Of a stretch of 64,000 bases of DNA, positions 44,372 through 53,751 are shown in pieces; the first letter of the stretch is position 1; each line of letters opens with the position of its first letter. The DNA lies in contig CALMJS010000030.1 in NCBI GenBank assembly GCA_937864535.1, positions 1 through 64,000 on the forward strand, given 5' to 3'. The stretch comes from an uncultured Paracoccaceae bacterium. GTDB taxonomy: Bacteria; Pseudomonadota; Alphaproteobacteria; Rhodobacterales; Rhodobacteraceae. The notes beneath the pieces were generated by a model that did not search any database, was not told where the DNA came from, and worked only from the letters and a program-made list of their open reading frames with translations. The position numbers and the translations under genes were made by a program.

Positions 44372-46755
44372 TCCAATTGTCCGGCGTCTGGTCCCTCGTG
44401 GACCAGACAGGCGACTTTCGTTGCCCGATCACCCTGCCCGGAGACGGGATTACCGCCCTCCACGCGGCAGGGCTGATCCCGGACCCCTACTGGGGCAAGA
44501 ATGAAGACGGTCTGCGTTGGATCGCAGACCGCGACTGGACCGCAACCCGCACTGTGACCTTGACCGATAGCAACGTTGACCTGATCCTGTCGGGTCTGGA
44601 TACGATTTGCTCGGTTCGCTGGAACGGGGTCGAGGTTCTGACCTCTCGCAACGCGTTCCGCAGTTTCCGGATCGCGCTGTCGAATGTTGCCCGCGTCGGC
44701 GACAACGAGGTGTCGATCACCTTCCACAACTCGATTGCCGCTGCGGCTGCCGAACAGGCAAAGCAGCCGTTCTATGTGCCCTCGATGCACGACAACCCCA
44801 ACATGAAGTCGATGTGCCCGATCCCGAACGGCAATATGCTGCGCAAGGTCGCCTGCGACTATGGCTGGGACTGGAACATCGCGCTCGCGCCCTTTGGTGT
44901 GGTTGGCGACATGCGGCTAGAGGCTGCGAACACCGCGCGCGTGGACAGCATTCGGGTCAGCCAGATCCATTCCGATGGTCAGGTAGAGGTCGATCTGACG
45001 ATCAAAACCAGTTTTGCCGACGGCGAAAACGTTTCTGCCGCGCTCTGCGGTGTGACAGCAGAGGGTCGCGTGAGCGACGGGACAGCAAAACTGTCGCTGA
45101 TCATCAAAAACCCGGACCTCTGGTGGCCGAACGGGGCAGGCCCGCAGACCCTTCATGACCTGACTGTGACCGTCGCGGGCACCACCGCCCAGCGCCGGAT
45201 TGGCCTGCGTGACATCACGTTGATCACTGACAGCGACGCCACCGGCAGCCGCTTTACCTTTCGCGTGAACGGCACAGATATTTTTGCCAAGGGCGCAAAC
45301 TGGATTCCGGCGGACGCCCTGTCGGGGCGTATCACGCCCGAGGCGACCCGCGGTCTGCTGCAATCCGCGGTCGATGTTCATATGAACATGCTGCGCATCT
45401 GGGGTGGTGGCCGGTATGAGGCCGACTGGTTCTACGATCTATGTGACGAACTGGGCCTGATGATCTGGCAGGATTTCATGTTCTCCTGTAACCTCTACCC
45501 CTCGGACCGCGCCTATCTGTCCGAGGTCAGGGCCGAGGTCGCCGAAAACGCCATGCGGCTGCACCACCATGCCTGCATCGCGCTCTGGTGCGGCGATAAC
45601 GAACTGGTCGGCGCGCTGAACTGGTTCCCGGAGAGCCGCGAAAATCGGGACCGGTATCTGGTGAACTACGACCGACTGAACCGGACGATCGAGGATACGC
45701 TGCTGGATACCATTCCGGACGCGGTTTGGTGGCCGTCTTCGCCCTGTCCGGGTCCGATGGATTTCGGCGATAGCTGGCATTCCGATACCTCTGGCGACAT
45801 GCATTTCTGGTCCGTCTGGCACGAAAGCAAGGACTTTGACTATTACCGGACGGTATCGCCGCGGTTCTGTTCGGAATTCGGGTTCCAGAGCTATCCGTCG
45901 CTCTCGGCCATCCGCACCTTTGCCGACCCCAAGGATTGGAACATCGCCTCGCCGATCTTCGAGGCGCACCAGAAAAACGACGGCGGCAACGAACGGATCG
46001 CCGGAACCATGTTCCGCTATTTCCGCTGGCCTGAAAAATTCGAAGACTTTGTCTGGCTCAGTCAGGTCCAGCAGGGGCTGGCGATCAAGACGGCGGTCAC
46101 CCATTGGCGCGGACTGAAACCGCACTGCATGGGCACGCTGTACTGGCAGTTGAACGATACGTGGCCGGTCTGTTCATGGTCTTCGCTGGACTATGGCGGC
46201 AACTGGAAACTGCTGCACCACATGGCCCAGCGGTTCTATGCCCCTGTCAGCGTGGTCTGCATCCCGAATGCGGGCGGTTATGTGCTAAAGGCCGTCAACG
46301 ACACAAACACCCCGGTCGACCTGACAATTCAGGCCAAGGCCGTGTCGATGTCTGGCGCTATCCGCGATCTGGCCTCCGCGACGGTCAGTGTGAACGCCAC
46401 CGCCATCAACGCGATGGACATTGCGCAGGCTGCAGTGGGCGAGGACGAGCTGATCGTGTTCACATGGTCCGGCGCGGGACACAGCGGCGGCGATCACTTT
46501 GCCCCGCGCGCCTATAAGACCTACGACCTGCCAGACAGCGACCTAAAGCTAACGGTTGACGGCCAGACCCTGACACTGACCGCGGCGCGGCTGTCGCTGT
46601 TTGCCACGGTCGAGGCGGACGTTCCCGGCCGTTTCTCGAACAATGCGTTTATGGTGTTCCCGGATCATCCGGCCACCCTCACCTTTACCCCTGATGACCC
46701 TGCGGCCACGCCAAAGTTCGTCGTCCGGGATCTCTATTCGGCCACCGTGGCCTGA
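44368..46755 (+). CDS. glycoside hydrolase family 2 protein, beta-mannosidase type
   Basis: A 795-residue retaining glycosidase without a signal peptide, so it acts in the cytoplasm on imported oligosaccharide. The N-terminal jelly-roll and immunoglobulin-like domains (about 1-280) include YGWDWNIALAPFGVVGDM. The TIM barrel follows with NMLRIWGGGRYEADWFYDLCDELGLMIWQDFMFSC. The acid/base glutamate lies in LWCGDNELVG and the nucleophile glutamate in FCSEFGFQSYPS; GTLYWQLNDTWPVCSWSS is also beta-mannosidase-like. Beta-mannosides are the most likely substrates. Confidence 0.92.
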   Translation: MIQLSGVWSLVDQTGDFRCPITLPGDGITALHAAGLIPDPYWGKNEDGLRWIADRDWTATRTVTLTDSNVDLILSGLDTICSVRWNGVEVLTSRNAFRSFRIALSNVARVGDNEVSITFHNSIAAAAAEQAKQPFYVPSMHDNPNMKSMCPIPNGNMLRKVACDYGWDWNIALAPFGVVGDMRLEAANTARVDSIRVSQIHSDGQVEVDLTIKTSFADGENVSAALCGVTAEGRVSDGTAKLSLIIKNPDLWWPNGAGPQTLHDLTVTVAGTTAQRRIGLRDITLITDSDATGSRFTFRVNGTDIFAKGANWIPADALSGRITPEATRGLLQSAVDVHMNMLRIWGGGRYEADWFYDLCDELGLMIWQDFMFSCNLYPSDRAYLSEVRAEVAENAMRLHHHACIALWCGDNELVGALNWFPESRENRDRYLVNYDRLNRTIEDTLLDTIPDAVWWPSSPCPGPMDFGDSWHSDTSGDMHFWSVWHESKDFDYYRTVSPRFCSEFGFQSYPSLSAIRTFADPKDWNIASPIFEAHQKNDGGNERIAGTMFRYFRWPEKFEDFVWLSQVQQGLAIKTAVTHWRGLKPHCMGTLYWQLNDTWPVCSWSSLDYGGNWKLLHHMAQRFYAPVSVVCIPNAGGYVLKAVNDTNTPVDLTIQAKAVSMSGAIRDLASATVSVNATAINAMDIAQAAVGEDELIVFTWSGAGHSGGDHFAPRAYKTYDLPDSDLKLTVDGQTLTLTAARLSLFATVEADVPGRFSNNAFMVFPDHPATLTFTPDDPAATPKFVVRDLYSATVA

Positions 46756-46773
46756 TCAATGAAAGGACCAGAA

Positions 46774-47514
46774 ATGCCCGGCATTTCCTATCAACTCTAC
46801 TGTTCGCGCAACTATGGTATCGAAGAGTCGCTGGCGATGCTGTCGCAGGTCGGCTTTGACGCCGTCGAAGGCTATGGCCCGCTCTACGACGACCTGCCCG
46901 CCACCAAGGCGATGCTGGCGAAATACAACCTGACCATGCCGACCGGCCATTTCAGCGTCGATCTGGCTGAAAACACCGAACGCACGCTGGAAATCTGCCG
47001 CGAATTGGGCATCAAGGCGGTGATCGTTCCCTACATCATGCCGGATCAGCGCCCCGTGGATAGCGCTGGCTGGGCGGCCTTTGGCGCCCGTCTGGCCAAG
47101 GCGGCCGAACCGCTGGTCGCGGCGGGGCTGAAATTCGGCTGGCACAACCACGAATTCGAATTCGACGTGCTGTCCGATGGAAAACTGCCGCTGGATCTGA
47201 TTCTCGAAGCCTCGCCGCTGGTGGGTCTGGAACTCGACCTTGGCTGGACCAAGATCGCCGGGCACGAACCGGCCCAGTGGATCGCCAAATACGCTGACCG
47301 TTTGGTGGCCGTCCACGTCAAGGATATCGCCCCCGATGGCGAAAACGCTGACGAAGACGGCTGGGCCGATGTAGGCCACGGCATCGTTGACTGGGCCCCG
47401 ATCAAGGCGGCCTTGGACGCGGCCGGCGTCGACCGCTATGTCGTCGAACACGATAAACCCAGCGACCACCAGCGGTTTGCAAGCCGGTCACTGGCCTCTG
47501 TCAAAGCCTTTTAA
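46774..47514 (+). CDS. sugar phosphate isomerase/epimerase family protein (TIM barrel)
   Basis: A 246-residue xylose-isomerase-like barrel. Likely metal residues lie in WHNHEFEFDVL, LELDLGWTKIAGH, AVHVKDIAPDG and VVEHDKPSDHQRF. AAAGGA precedes the ATG at 46774; the ATG at 46759 is too near the mannosidase stop and lacks a site. It sits between the mannosidase and a Gfo/Idh gene, so it may process an oxidised sugar rather than a phosphate. Confidence 0.82.
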   Translation: MPGISYQLYCSRNYGIEESLAMLSQVGFDAVEGYGPLYDDLPATKAMLAKYNLTMPTGHFSVDLAENTERTLEICRELGIKAVIVPYIMPDQRPVDSAGWAAFGARLAKAAEPLVAAGLKFGWHNHEFEFDVLSDGKLPLDLILEASPLVGLELDLGWTKIAGHEPAQWIAKYADRLVAVHVKDIAPDGENADEDGWADVGHGIVDWAPIKAALDAAGVDRYVVEHDKPSDHQRFASRSLASVKAF

Positions 47515-47526
47515 GGATCAAAAACC

Positions 47527-48660
47527 ATGAGCAAACTAGGTGTTGGCATCATCGGATGCGGCAACATTTCGACCACCTACCTCAAATACGCGCCGCTGTT
47601 TAAGGCGCTCGAGGTTCGGGCCGTCGCGGACATCAACCCCGCCGTGGCACAGGCTCAGGGCGCGGCCTTTAACGTGCGGGTCGAAACGGTCGAGGACATC
47701 CTCAAGGCCAAGGACATCGACGTCATCGTGAACCTGACCATTCCCGGCGTTCACTATGCGGTCACTAAGCAGATCCTCGAAGCTGGCAAGCACGCCTATT
47801 CGGAAAAGCCGCTGGTTCTGACCCTCGACGAAGGCAAGGCCCTGCGCGATCTGGCAGAGGCCAAGGGTCTGCGCGTCGGCTCTGCTCCGGATACGTTCCT
47901 TGGTGGGGCGCATCAGGCAGCCCGTGCGGCGATCGACAGCGGCAAGACCGGCAAGATCATCGGCGGCACCTGCCACTTTATGGGTCACGGCATGGAAGGC
48001 TGGCACCCGAACCCCGACTTCTTCTTCCAGCCGGGCGGCGGCCCTGTTCTGGACATGGGTCCCTACTACATCACCAACCTCGTTCAGTTGATCGGGCCGG
48101 TGAAATCGGTATCGGCCATGTGCGCCGCGACCTTCCCGACCCGGACCATCGGCAACGGCCCGCGCAATGGCGAAGTGATCCCGGTCGAAACCCCGACCAA
48201 TATCCACGCCCTGCTGGAGTTCGTGAACGGCGCCATTGTCACGCTGGGCGTGTCGTGGGATGTCTGGGCGCACCGTCATCCGAACATGGACCTCTACGGC
48301 GAAAATGCCTCGCTCTATGTGCCGGACCCGAACTTCTTTGCCGGGGATGTCACACTGACCGGCGCGGACGGCACTGGCGTTCTGCTGGATCACGACGGCC
48401 ACCCGTTCAGCGTTTGCAATCAGGAAAACCACCTGAATCAGCCGATCGCGAACTATCGCTGTGCCGGTCTGGCGGACATGCTGTCGGCCATCGACGAAAA
48501 CCGCCAGCATCGCTGCAACATCGATCTGGCTGTCCACGTCACCGACGTGATGACCAGCATCCTGAAGGCAGGCGAAACCCGTGGTTGGGTCGATATGTCG
48601 ACCACCTGTGACCGTCCTGACGCGCTGAGCGCGGATCAGGCCCGGGCACTGATGGTCTGA
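47527..48660 (+). CDS. Gfo/Idh/MocA family oxidoreductase
   Basis: A 377-residue NAD(P)-dependent dehydrogenase. The Rossmann motif is GIIGCGNISTTYLKYA, the catalytic lysine is in AYSEKPLVLT, and GGGPVLDMGPYYITNLVQL carries the second active-site motif. It is 12 bases after the TIM-barrel gene and is the last gene of the LacI-controlled operon. Its 3' end overlaps a small ribbon-helix-helix gene on the other strand by 25 bases. The exact sugar substrate is unknown. Confidence 0.88.
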   Translation: MSKLGVGIIGCGNISTTYLKYAPLFKALEVRAVADINPAVAQAQGAAFNVRVETVEDILKAKDIDVIVNLTIPGVHYAVTKQILEAGKHAYSEKPLVLTLDEGKALRDLAEAKGLRVGSAPDTFLGGAHQAARAAIDSGKTGKIIGGTCHFMGHGMEGWHPNPDFFFQPGGGPVLDMGPYYITNLVQLIGPVKSVSAMCAATFPTRTIGNGPRNGEVIPVETPTNIHALLEFVNGAIVTLGVSWDVWAHRHPNMDLYGENASLYVPDPNFFAGDVTLTGADGTGVLLDHDGHPFSVCNQENHLNQPIANYRCAGLADMLSAIDENRQHRCNIDLAVHVTDVMTSILKAGETRGWVDMSTTCDRPDALSADQARALMV

Positions 48661-48836
48661 TGATCCGGTCGGGCCCGAACCGCAGCAGCGGATTGGGCCC
48701 CATCGCGCAACGCCAATTCGCGGCGTAGCGCAGCCTCTAGTATCGTAGGGACATCGACTCCATCGCGGAGTGAGACCTGCCGCAAAGCAGCCTCCATGGT
48801 GTCGGTCACCCAAAAGGAAAGGGTCAGACGTTTCAT
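48636..48836 (-). CDS. small ribbon-helix-helix-like DNA-binding protein
   Basis: A 66-residue protein whose first 45 residues look like an Arc/CopG ribbon-helix-helix fold: a short beta strand KRLTLSFWVTD, then two helices (TMEAALRQVSLRDG and VPTILEAALRRELALRDG). The tail is disordered. The start codon and its GGG-containing ribosome site lie inside the hairpin at 48818-48850. The 3' end overlaps the Gfo/Idh gene. Family assignment rests on pattern only; it could be a chance frame, but the composition is protein-like. Confidence 0.5.
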   Translation of the reverse strand: MKRLTLSFWVTDTMEAALRQVSLRDGVDVPTILEAALRRELALRDGAQSAAAVRARPDHQTISARA

Positions 48837-48850
48837 ACGTCTGACCCTTT
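48818..48850 (-). terminator. 14-bp-arm hairpin; rlmN terminator and/or control element of the small gene
   Basis: AAAGGGTCAGACGT (48818-48831) and its exact complement (48837-48850) enclose a five-base loop. On the minus strand the loop reads ATGAA, which is the start codon of the small gene. It begins 23 bases after the rlmN stop and is followed by TTTCCTTTT, so it can act as the rlmN terminator. Confidence 0.7.
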
Positions 48851-48872
48851 CATGATTCTGGTTTAGGGGCGG

Positions 48873-50054
48873 TTAAAGACCGGCTTCGGATTCGATCTGC
48901 GCCCGCGATTTGCGTTCCCGTTCCGTCGCGGATTTCAGCTGACCACAGGCGGCCATGATATCCTCGCCGCGCGGGGTACGGATCGGGCTGGCATACCCGG
49001 CCTCCATCAAAATGGTCGCAAAGGCGCGAATACGGTTGTTCGACGACCGTTTATACGGCGCACCGGGCCATTCGTTGAACGGGATCAGGTTCACCTTGGC
49101 CGGAATGCCATCCAGCAATTTCACCAGACGATGTGCGTCGTCAAAGGTATCGTTCACCCCGTCGAGCATCACATATTCAAAGGTGATCCGCTCGCTATTC
49201 GTCGCCTTGGGGTATTCGCGCAGCGCGTTCAGCAGGGTTTCGATGTTCCATTTCTTGTTCACCGGAACCAGCACGTCGCGCACAGCATCGGTTGTGGCGT
49301 GGAACGACACAGCCAGCAGACAGCCGATTTCCTCGGCGGTGCGGGCGATTTCCGGCACCACACCAGAGGTCGACAGCGTAATACGGCGGCGTCCCAGCGC
49401 AATGCCTTCGCCATCCATGCAGATCTTCATCGCATCGCGGACGTTTTCGAAATTGTACAGCGGCTCGCCCATGCCCATCAGAACGATGTTCGAGAGCAGG
49501 CGCGGACCTTCGTCGCCCGTCCCGGTGCCGGGCGCGGGCCATTCGTCCAGATCGTCGCGTGCCAGCATGACCTGACCCACAATTTCGGCGGCAGTCAGGT
49601 TGCGAACCAGTTTCTGCGTGCCGGTATGACAGAACGAACAGGTCAGCGTACAGCCAACCTGCGACGACACGCAGAGCGTACCGCGGCCTTCCTCGGGGAT
49701 ATAGACAATCTCAACCTCATGGCCGCCGGCGATGCGCACCAGATATTTGCGCGTGCCGTCTTCGGACACCAGTTTGGTGACCAGCTCGGGCCGCGCGATC
49801 ACGAAATGGTCGGCCAAGAGTTTGCGGTAATCCTTGGACAGGTTGGTCATCACGTCAAAATCGGTGACACCCCAATGATAGACCCACTGCCACACCTGAT
49901 TCAGGCGCATCTTGGCCTGCTTTTCCGGCGTCCCTGCCTCGATCAAGGCGGCGCGCATCTGGTCGCGCGTCATCCCGGCCAAATTCTTGGCTCCTTCGGG
50001 GATTTTGCGCGGAATGGTCAGAACGTCTTGGGTAATGGGGGCAGTTGCGGTCAT
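48873..50054 (-). CDS. rlmN: dual-specificity 23S rRNA/tRNA adenine C2-methyltransferase
   Basis: A radical-SAM enzyme that methylates A2503 of 23S rRNA and A37 of some tRNAs. The protein has 393 residues. The cluster motif is [11 protein letters not shown] (C-x3-C-x2-C). [19 protein letters not shown] and STSGVVPEI are RlmN signatures, and the catalytic cysteine is likely the one in IMAACGQL near the C-terminus. GAGG lies five bases before the ATG at 50054; an ATG at 50087 has no site. Confidence 0.95.
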   Translation of the reverse strand: MTATAPITQDVLTIPRKIPEGAKNLAGMTRDQMRAALIEAGTPEKQAKMRLNQVWQWVYHWGVTDFDVMTNLSKDYRKLLADHFVIARPELVTKLVSEDGTRKYLVRIAGGHEVEIVYIPEEGRGTLCVSSQVGCTLTCSFCHTGTQKLVRNLTAAEIVGQVMLARDDLDEWPAPGTGTGDEGPRLLSNIVLMGMGEPLYNFENVRDAMKICMDGEGIALGRRRITLSTSGVVPEIARTAEEIGCLLAVSFHATTDAVRDVLVPVNKKWNIETLLNALREYPKATNSERITFEYVMLDGVNDTFDDAHRLVKLLDGIPAKVNLIPFNEWPGAPYKRSSNNRIRAFATILMEAGYASPIRTPRGEDIMAACGQLKSATERERKSRAQIESEAGL

Positions 50055-50155
50055 GGCGGCCTCGGATGCAGCTAGATGGGCGCTCATATAGGATTCGGGG
50101 CGAAATTCAAAAGAATTCCGCCCGTCAGCAGGTAAATTCTCGGCCTTGGCCTAGG

Positions 50156-50683
50156 TCAGCCGCCGCAGCGCTTGGCAGCTTCTTCGACAGAGGCGGTAAA
50201 GCCGAGCAAAGAGAACGTGTCTTTGGTCACCGTACCACGGCTGGACCGTCCCGTCGCGGTCGCGGTCGAACCGCGCTTCATCGCGGCGACGATCTGCGCG
50301 TCTGCCTCAGCGTTCGCGGGCCACGCATATTCGCCATCTACGTAAAGCTCGAACTTGGTGCCGCCGATGTCCAACTCGACGGTCGAATTTTCGGCAAACG
50401 GATAGCCACCTGCAAAGGCGACCTGATCTTTCACACCGTTTTCAGGCCGATACGACACATAAAGCAGGATATCGCCGCGACGGGCCGCCACGACATTCCC
50501 ATCGCGGGTGTTGACCGTTTCCTTGGGCGCAGAGACCGCCCAGCATTCATGGGGAGACGGGTTCTCGCAGACAGTCCAATCGTTGTTCGATGCCGGACAA
50601 GAGGACCCATCCTGAGCATAAGCCGAATTTGCCGCCGTGAGGGCGACCACTGCGCAGGCTGCGCGGAACATACCAGAAATCAT
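50156..50683 (-). CDS. IalB-family (invasion associated locus B) periplasmic protein
   Basis: A 175-residue exported protein with a signal peptide (MISGMFRAACAVVALTAANSAYA). The mature part has the IalB layout: WTVCENPSPHECWAVSAP, then a charged beta segment DILLYVSYRPENG, GGYPFAENSTVELDIGG and a late KDTFSLLGFTASVEEAAKRC. Four cysteines could form disulphides. GGAGG lies upstream of the ATG. The molecular function of the family is unclear. The gap to rpiB (50684-50878) shows no recognisable element. Confidence 0.82.
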   Translation of the reverse strand: MISGMFRAACAVVALTAANSAYAQDGSSCPASNNDWTVCENPSPHECWAVSAPKETVNTRDGNVVAARRGDILLYVSYRPENGVKDQVAFAGGYPFAENSTVELDIGGTKFELYVDGEYAWPANAEADAQIVAAMKRGSTATATGRSSRGTVTKDTFSLLGFTASVEEAAKRCGG

Positions 50684-50878
50684 TTTACAGCCTCCAAGCT
50701 GTCCTTGCCTCTGCCGCGCCCAGATCGGTGTATTCTATGACACCTTTGGACCTGTCGTGGCCTTGTTCACCCGATGGGCTTAGACTTAACAAGAAAACCG
50801 CGCATTGGAAAAGACCAAATGGGTCACATTTCTGCGCGGATTCCCGCCGGTTAGCAAAGACAGCCCGAGGCGCGCGGC

Positions 50879-51334
50879 TTAGGACCGCGCGTTGTATTTT
50901 GCGTCGACCTGATCAATCGCCTGCACGTTCGTCGCACTCGACCCGACAGGATCGAACGATTTGGACAGGAACGCGTCCACGATATCCTTGGCCAGTTCGG
51001 ACCCGATGACCCGCGCGCCCATGGTGATGATCTGAGCGTTGTTCGAGGTCGCGGCCTTGCCCGCCGAATAGGTGTCATGGGTCAGGGCGGCGCGGATGCC
51101 CGGAACCTTGTTCGCGGCGATACAGACACCAATGCCGGTGCCGCATACAAGGATCGCCTTGTCGAATTTACCGTCCATCACGCTAGAGGCAACGCTGTCG
51201 GACAGGTTGGCATAGAAACCGGCCTCGACATCCTTCATAGTCAGGAACGTTACATCGAACCGGTTTGCCAGATAGTCCGCCAGAACCTTGGCCAGACCAT
51301 CACCAGCGCTATCGCCTGCTACTGCAATTTTCAT
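50879..51334 (-). CDS. RpiB-family isomerase (EryI-like, tetrulose/erythrose 4-phosphate)
   Basis: A 151-residue RpiB/LacAB fold. The catalytic cysteine and loop are [13 protein letters not shown] (about 65-77), and [25 protein letters not shown] follows. The ATG at 51334 has a GAGGGAAG site. It is 11 bases after a TpiA-like gene, as in ery operons of Brucella and rhizobia. There the RpiB paralogue converts D-3-tetrulose 4-phosphate to D-erythrose 4-phosphate. General ribose 5-phosphate isomerase activity cannot be excluded. Confidence 0.88.
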   Translation of the reverse strand: MKIAVAGDSAGDGLAKVLADYLANRFDVTFLTMKDVEAGFYANLSDSVASSVMDGKFDKAILVCGTGIGVCIAANKVPGIRAALTHDTYSAGKAATSNNAQIITMGARVIGSELAKDIVDAFLSKSFDPVGSSATNVQAIDQVDAKYNARS

Positions 51335-51345
51335 CGTCTCTTCCC

Positions 51346-52107
51346 TCAGATTACGGCCGCACATTTGGCCAAGATGTTAAGATAGCCGTCAACGTTCCAT
51401 GCCGATCGGCCGATAAACAGCCCGTCGATATGCGGGCACTGGATCAATTCCTCGCAGTTTTCGGGGTTCACCGATCCGCCATAAAGGCAGGGAATCCGGC
51501 GGCCCAGACACTGTTGCGCCACCTCGATGATTTCGGCCTGACGCGCATCAGCATAATCGCTGGTCGCGGGAATGCCGTTCACCCCGATGGCCCAGACGGG
51601 CTCATAGGCCAAGAGGATCGGCGCATCCTTTTGCGCCCCGGAGAGTTTGCCCAGCGCCCCGCGCACTTCCTCGGCCAGCACCTCGGCCGCACGCCCGCTC
51701 TCTCTTTGTTCCAGCGTCTCACCGATGCAGATCAACGGGATCAGACCGTGGCGCACTGCGGCCTCGACCTTGAGTCCGACCGTTTCGTCGGTCTCCCCGA
51801 AAAATTCGCGCCGCTCAGAATGGCCCAGTTCAACAATGTCGAGGTTGCAATCCTTCAACATCAGCGGCGACACTTCGCCCGTCCAGGCGCCGTTGTCGGC
51901 CCAATGCATGTTTTGTGCGCCGACCTTGACGCTGGTGTCGGCCAGCATTTCCTTGACCTCTCGCACGGCGGTAAACGGCGGAATAACAAACCGCTGAATC
52001 CGGTCGTCGCGATCTGCGTCGGCAGCCGCCAGACCTTGGGCAAAGACCTTGGCCTCGGCCAGGGTCTTGTTCATTTTCCAACTGGTGCCAATCCAGAACT
52101 GTGACAT
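51346..52107 (-). CDS. TpiA-family isomerase (EryH-like, tetrulose phosphate)
   Basis: A 253-residue triosephosphate-isomerase fold with all catalytic residues: GTSWKMNKT near the N-terminus, the histidine in [13 protein letters not shown], the glutamate in AYEPVWAIG and the phosphate loop YGGSVNPEN. The N-terminus [11 protein letters not shown], not the usual (L)VAGNWKMN, and its place between deoR and rpiB match the second TPI of erythritol loci, which interconverts 3-tetrulose 4-phosphate enantiomers. AAAGGA precedes the ATG. Confidence 0.88.
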   Translation of the reverse strand: MSQFWIGTSWKMNKTLAEAKVFAQGLAAADADRDDRIQRFVIPPFTAVREVKEMLADTSVKVGAQNMHWADNGAWTGEVSPLMLKDCNLDIVELGHSERREFFGETDETVGLKVEAAVRHGLIPLICIGETLEQRESGRAAEVLAEEVRGALGKLSGAQKDAPILLAYEPVWAIGVNGIPATSDYADARQAEIIEVAQQCLGRRIPCLYGGSVNPENCEELIQCPHIDGLFIGRSAWNVDGYLNILAKCAAVI

Positions 52108-52110
52108 GGG

Positions 52111-52872
52111 TTAGTCCTTTGCATTCAGAATTTCGATGCCCGCCTCGCGTAGGGGCGCGGCAAGGTTCTCCGCCAGATCGACGGTGACAATGGTCTGGAA
52201 CAGGGTCAGCGGTGCGAGATGATGCAGCGCCGTCCGTCCGAATTTCTTGCCATCAGCCAGCAACACGCGGCGGGCGCCCGCCTCGATCATCGCACGTTTG
52301 CACCGGGTCACGGCCTCGTCCATGTGGTAACAATGCAGCCCCGAAATCGCGGGAGAGGATAGGAACGCGATGTCCACCTTGAGCTGAGACAGAGACTGTT
52401 CCGTCAGCAAACCGAAAAATCCGTTGAATTTACGGCTATAGGTTCCACCCAGCGCAATGAGCGTGAGGCCAGAGACATCCGACAGCGCATCAATGACGGC
52501 CAGATTGTTCGAAATCACAGTAAGAGGCCGAATTTGCGTCAGCATCTCGGCCATCAGACCGGCGGTGGTGCCGTCATTGATCAGCACGGTCATGCCCGGT
52601 TCGATCAGCCCCACAGCGGCGCGCGCGACTGCACGTTTTGCATCTACGTTTTGCATAGCGCGGTATCGGTAGTCAGCTTCGAACTGGGTGGAGCTTTCGA
52701 TAGAGGCGCCGCCACGGACTTTGCGCAGCAGGCCCGCGGCCTCCAGATCGTCGAGGTCGCGATGGATCGTCATTTTGGACACGCCAAAGCGGGCCGACAG
52801 ATCATCAAGCGTGACGGACCCTGCCTGAACCAACTGGTCCAGTATCAACTGACGGCGATCTTCTAGTTTCAT
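52111..52872 (-). CDS. DeoR family transcriptional regulator (EryR-like)
   Basis: A 253-residue repressor. The N-terminal helix-turn-helix is RRQLILDQLVQAGSVTLDDLSARFGVSKMTIHRDLDDLEAAGLLRKVRGGA. The sugar-phosphate-binding domain has LINDGTTAGLMAE, TVISNNLAVIDAL and LADGKKFGRTALH. GGAGGG lies before the ATG at 52872. It sits three bases from the TpiA-like gene, as eryR does in known ery operons. The repeated TGTGAT/ATCACA hexamers in the adjacent gap are likely its operator. Confidence 0.9.
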   Translation of the reverse strand: MKLEDRRQLILDQLVQAGSVTLDDLSARFGVSKMTIHRDLDDLEAAGLLRKVRGGASIESSTQFEADYRYRAMQNVDAKRAVARAAVGLIEPGMTVLINDGTTAGLMAEMLTQIRPLTVISNNLAVIDALSDVSGLTLIALGGTYSRKFNGFFGLLTEQSLSQLKVDIAFLSSPAISGLHCYHMDEAVTRCKRAMIEAGARRVLLADGKKFGRTALHHLAPLTLFQTIVTVDLAENLAAPLREAGIEILNAKD

Positions 52873-52953
52873 GCGGCTCCCTCCGATGACGTGGTGTGCA
52901 TCATCGGTCCTTGGCTGAATTGATACCAGTCTGTCGCGGTTTATCAATATATA

Positions 52954-53032
52954 TTTGTGATTTTGTGAATTTTACTTGTTAATATAACACCGAAAACGTA
53001 ACAAATCACACGGTAAGGTCGAAAATATCACA
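52954..53032. promoter_or_regulatory. repeated TGTGAT/ATCACA sites in the deoR-transaldolase gap
   Basis: The AT-rich divergent gap holds a direct repeat of TTTGTGA (52954-52960 and 52962-52968) and two inverted copies of the core as ATCACA (53005-53010 and 53027-53032). Arrays of such half-sites suit DeoR-family binding. A CRP-like protein is an alternative. Confidence 0.5.
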
Positions 53033-53055
53033 TCGATCCAAGAGAGGAGACCACC

Positions 53056-53709
53056 ATGAAATTCTTTGTCGATACCGCCGTGATCGAAGACATCCGCGAT
53101 CTGAACGAATACGGACTGCTGGACGGCGTCACCACAAATCCGTCCCTGATCGCCAAATCTGGCCGTGATTTCAAAGAGGTCATCGCCGAGATTTGCAGTG
53201 TCGTTGACGGCCCGGTGTCCGCCGAGGTTGCCGCAATGGATTTTGCCGGCATGGTTGCCGAGGGCGAACACCTCGCCGCGATCGCGCCGAACGTTGTGAT
53301 CAAACTGCCGCTGACCCTCGACGGGCTCAAGGCCTGCCGTCATTTCACGGCCAAGGGGATCAAAACCAACGTGACCCTGTGTTTTTCCGCCAATCAGGCG
53401 CTGCTGGCGGCCAAGGCAGGCGCAACCTACATCAGCCCGTTCGTCGGGCGTCTGGATGATATCAACATCGACGGCATGGATCTGATCCGTGACATCCGCG
53501 ACATCTACGACAACTACGGGTTTGAAACAGAAATCCTCGCCGCTTCGGTGCGGACCCCTAACCATGTCAAGGACGCCGCCCTCGCCGGGGCCGATGTCGC
53601 CACCATCCCGCCAGCGGTGATCAAGGGGCTGGCCAAACATGTGCTGACCGACAAGGGACTGGAACAATTCGCCAAGGACTGGGCCGCAACAGGCCAAACG
53701 ATCCTGTAA
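53056..53709 (+). CDS. transaldolase / fructose-6-phosphate aldolase family protein
   Basis: A 217-residue MipB/TalC-type barrel. The Schiff-base lysine is K83 in [18 protein letters not shown] and [32 protein letters not shown] are signatures of the short transaldolase/FSA subfamily. A GAGAGGAGA site lies before the ATG. It is divergent from deoR and inside the erythritol region, where a transaldolase could draw erythrose 4-phosphate into the pentose phosphate network. Which of the two activities it has is not readable here. Confidence 0.9.
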   Translation: MKFFVDTAVIEDIRDLNEYGLLDGVTTNPSLIAKSGRDFKEVIAEICSVVDGPVSAEVAAMDFAGMVAEGEHLAAIAPNVVIKLPLTLDGLKACRHFTAKGIKTNVTLCFSANQALLAAKAGATYISPFVGRLDDINIDGMDLIRDIRDIYDNYGFETEILAASVRTPNHVKDAALAGADVATIPPAVIKGLAKHVLTDKGLEQFAKDWAATGQTIL

Positions 53710-53726
53710 CTACAGAATGAACATGC

Positions 53727-53751
53727 AGGTGCGGCCCGATCCGCCGCACCT
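53727..53751. terminator. hairpin between the convergent transaldolase and eryC-like genes
   Basis: AGGTGCGGC / GCCGCACCT (53727-53735 with 53743-53751), a 9-bp perfect stem that overlaps the eryC-like stop codon. No T-run on either side. Confidence 0.4.

Noticed and set aside
47536-48813. 425-codon minus-strand frame
   Set aside because: Antisense to the Gfo/Idh gene and without domain signals.
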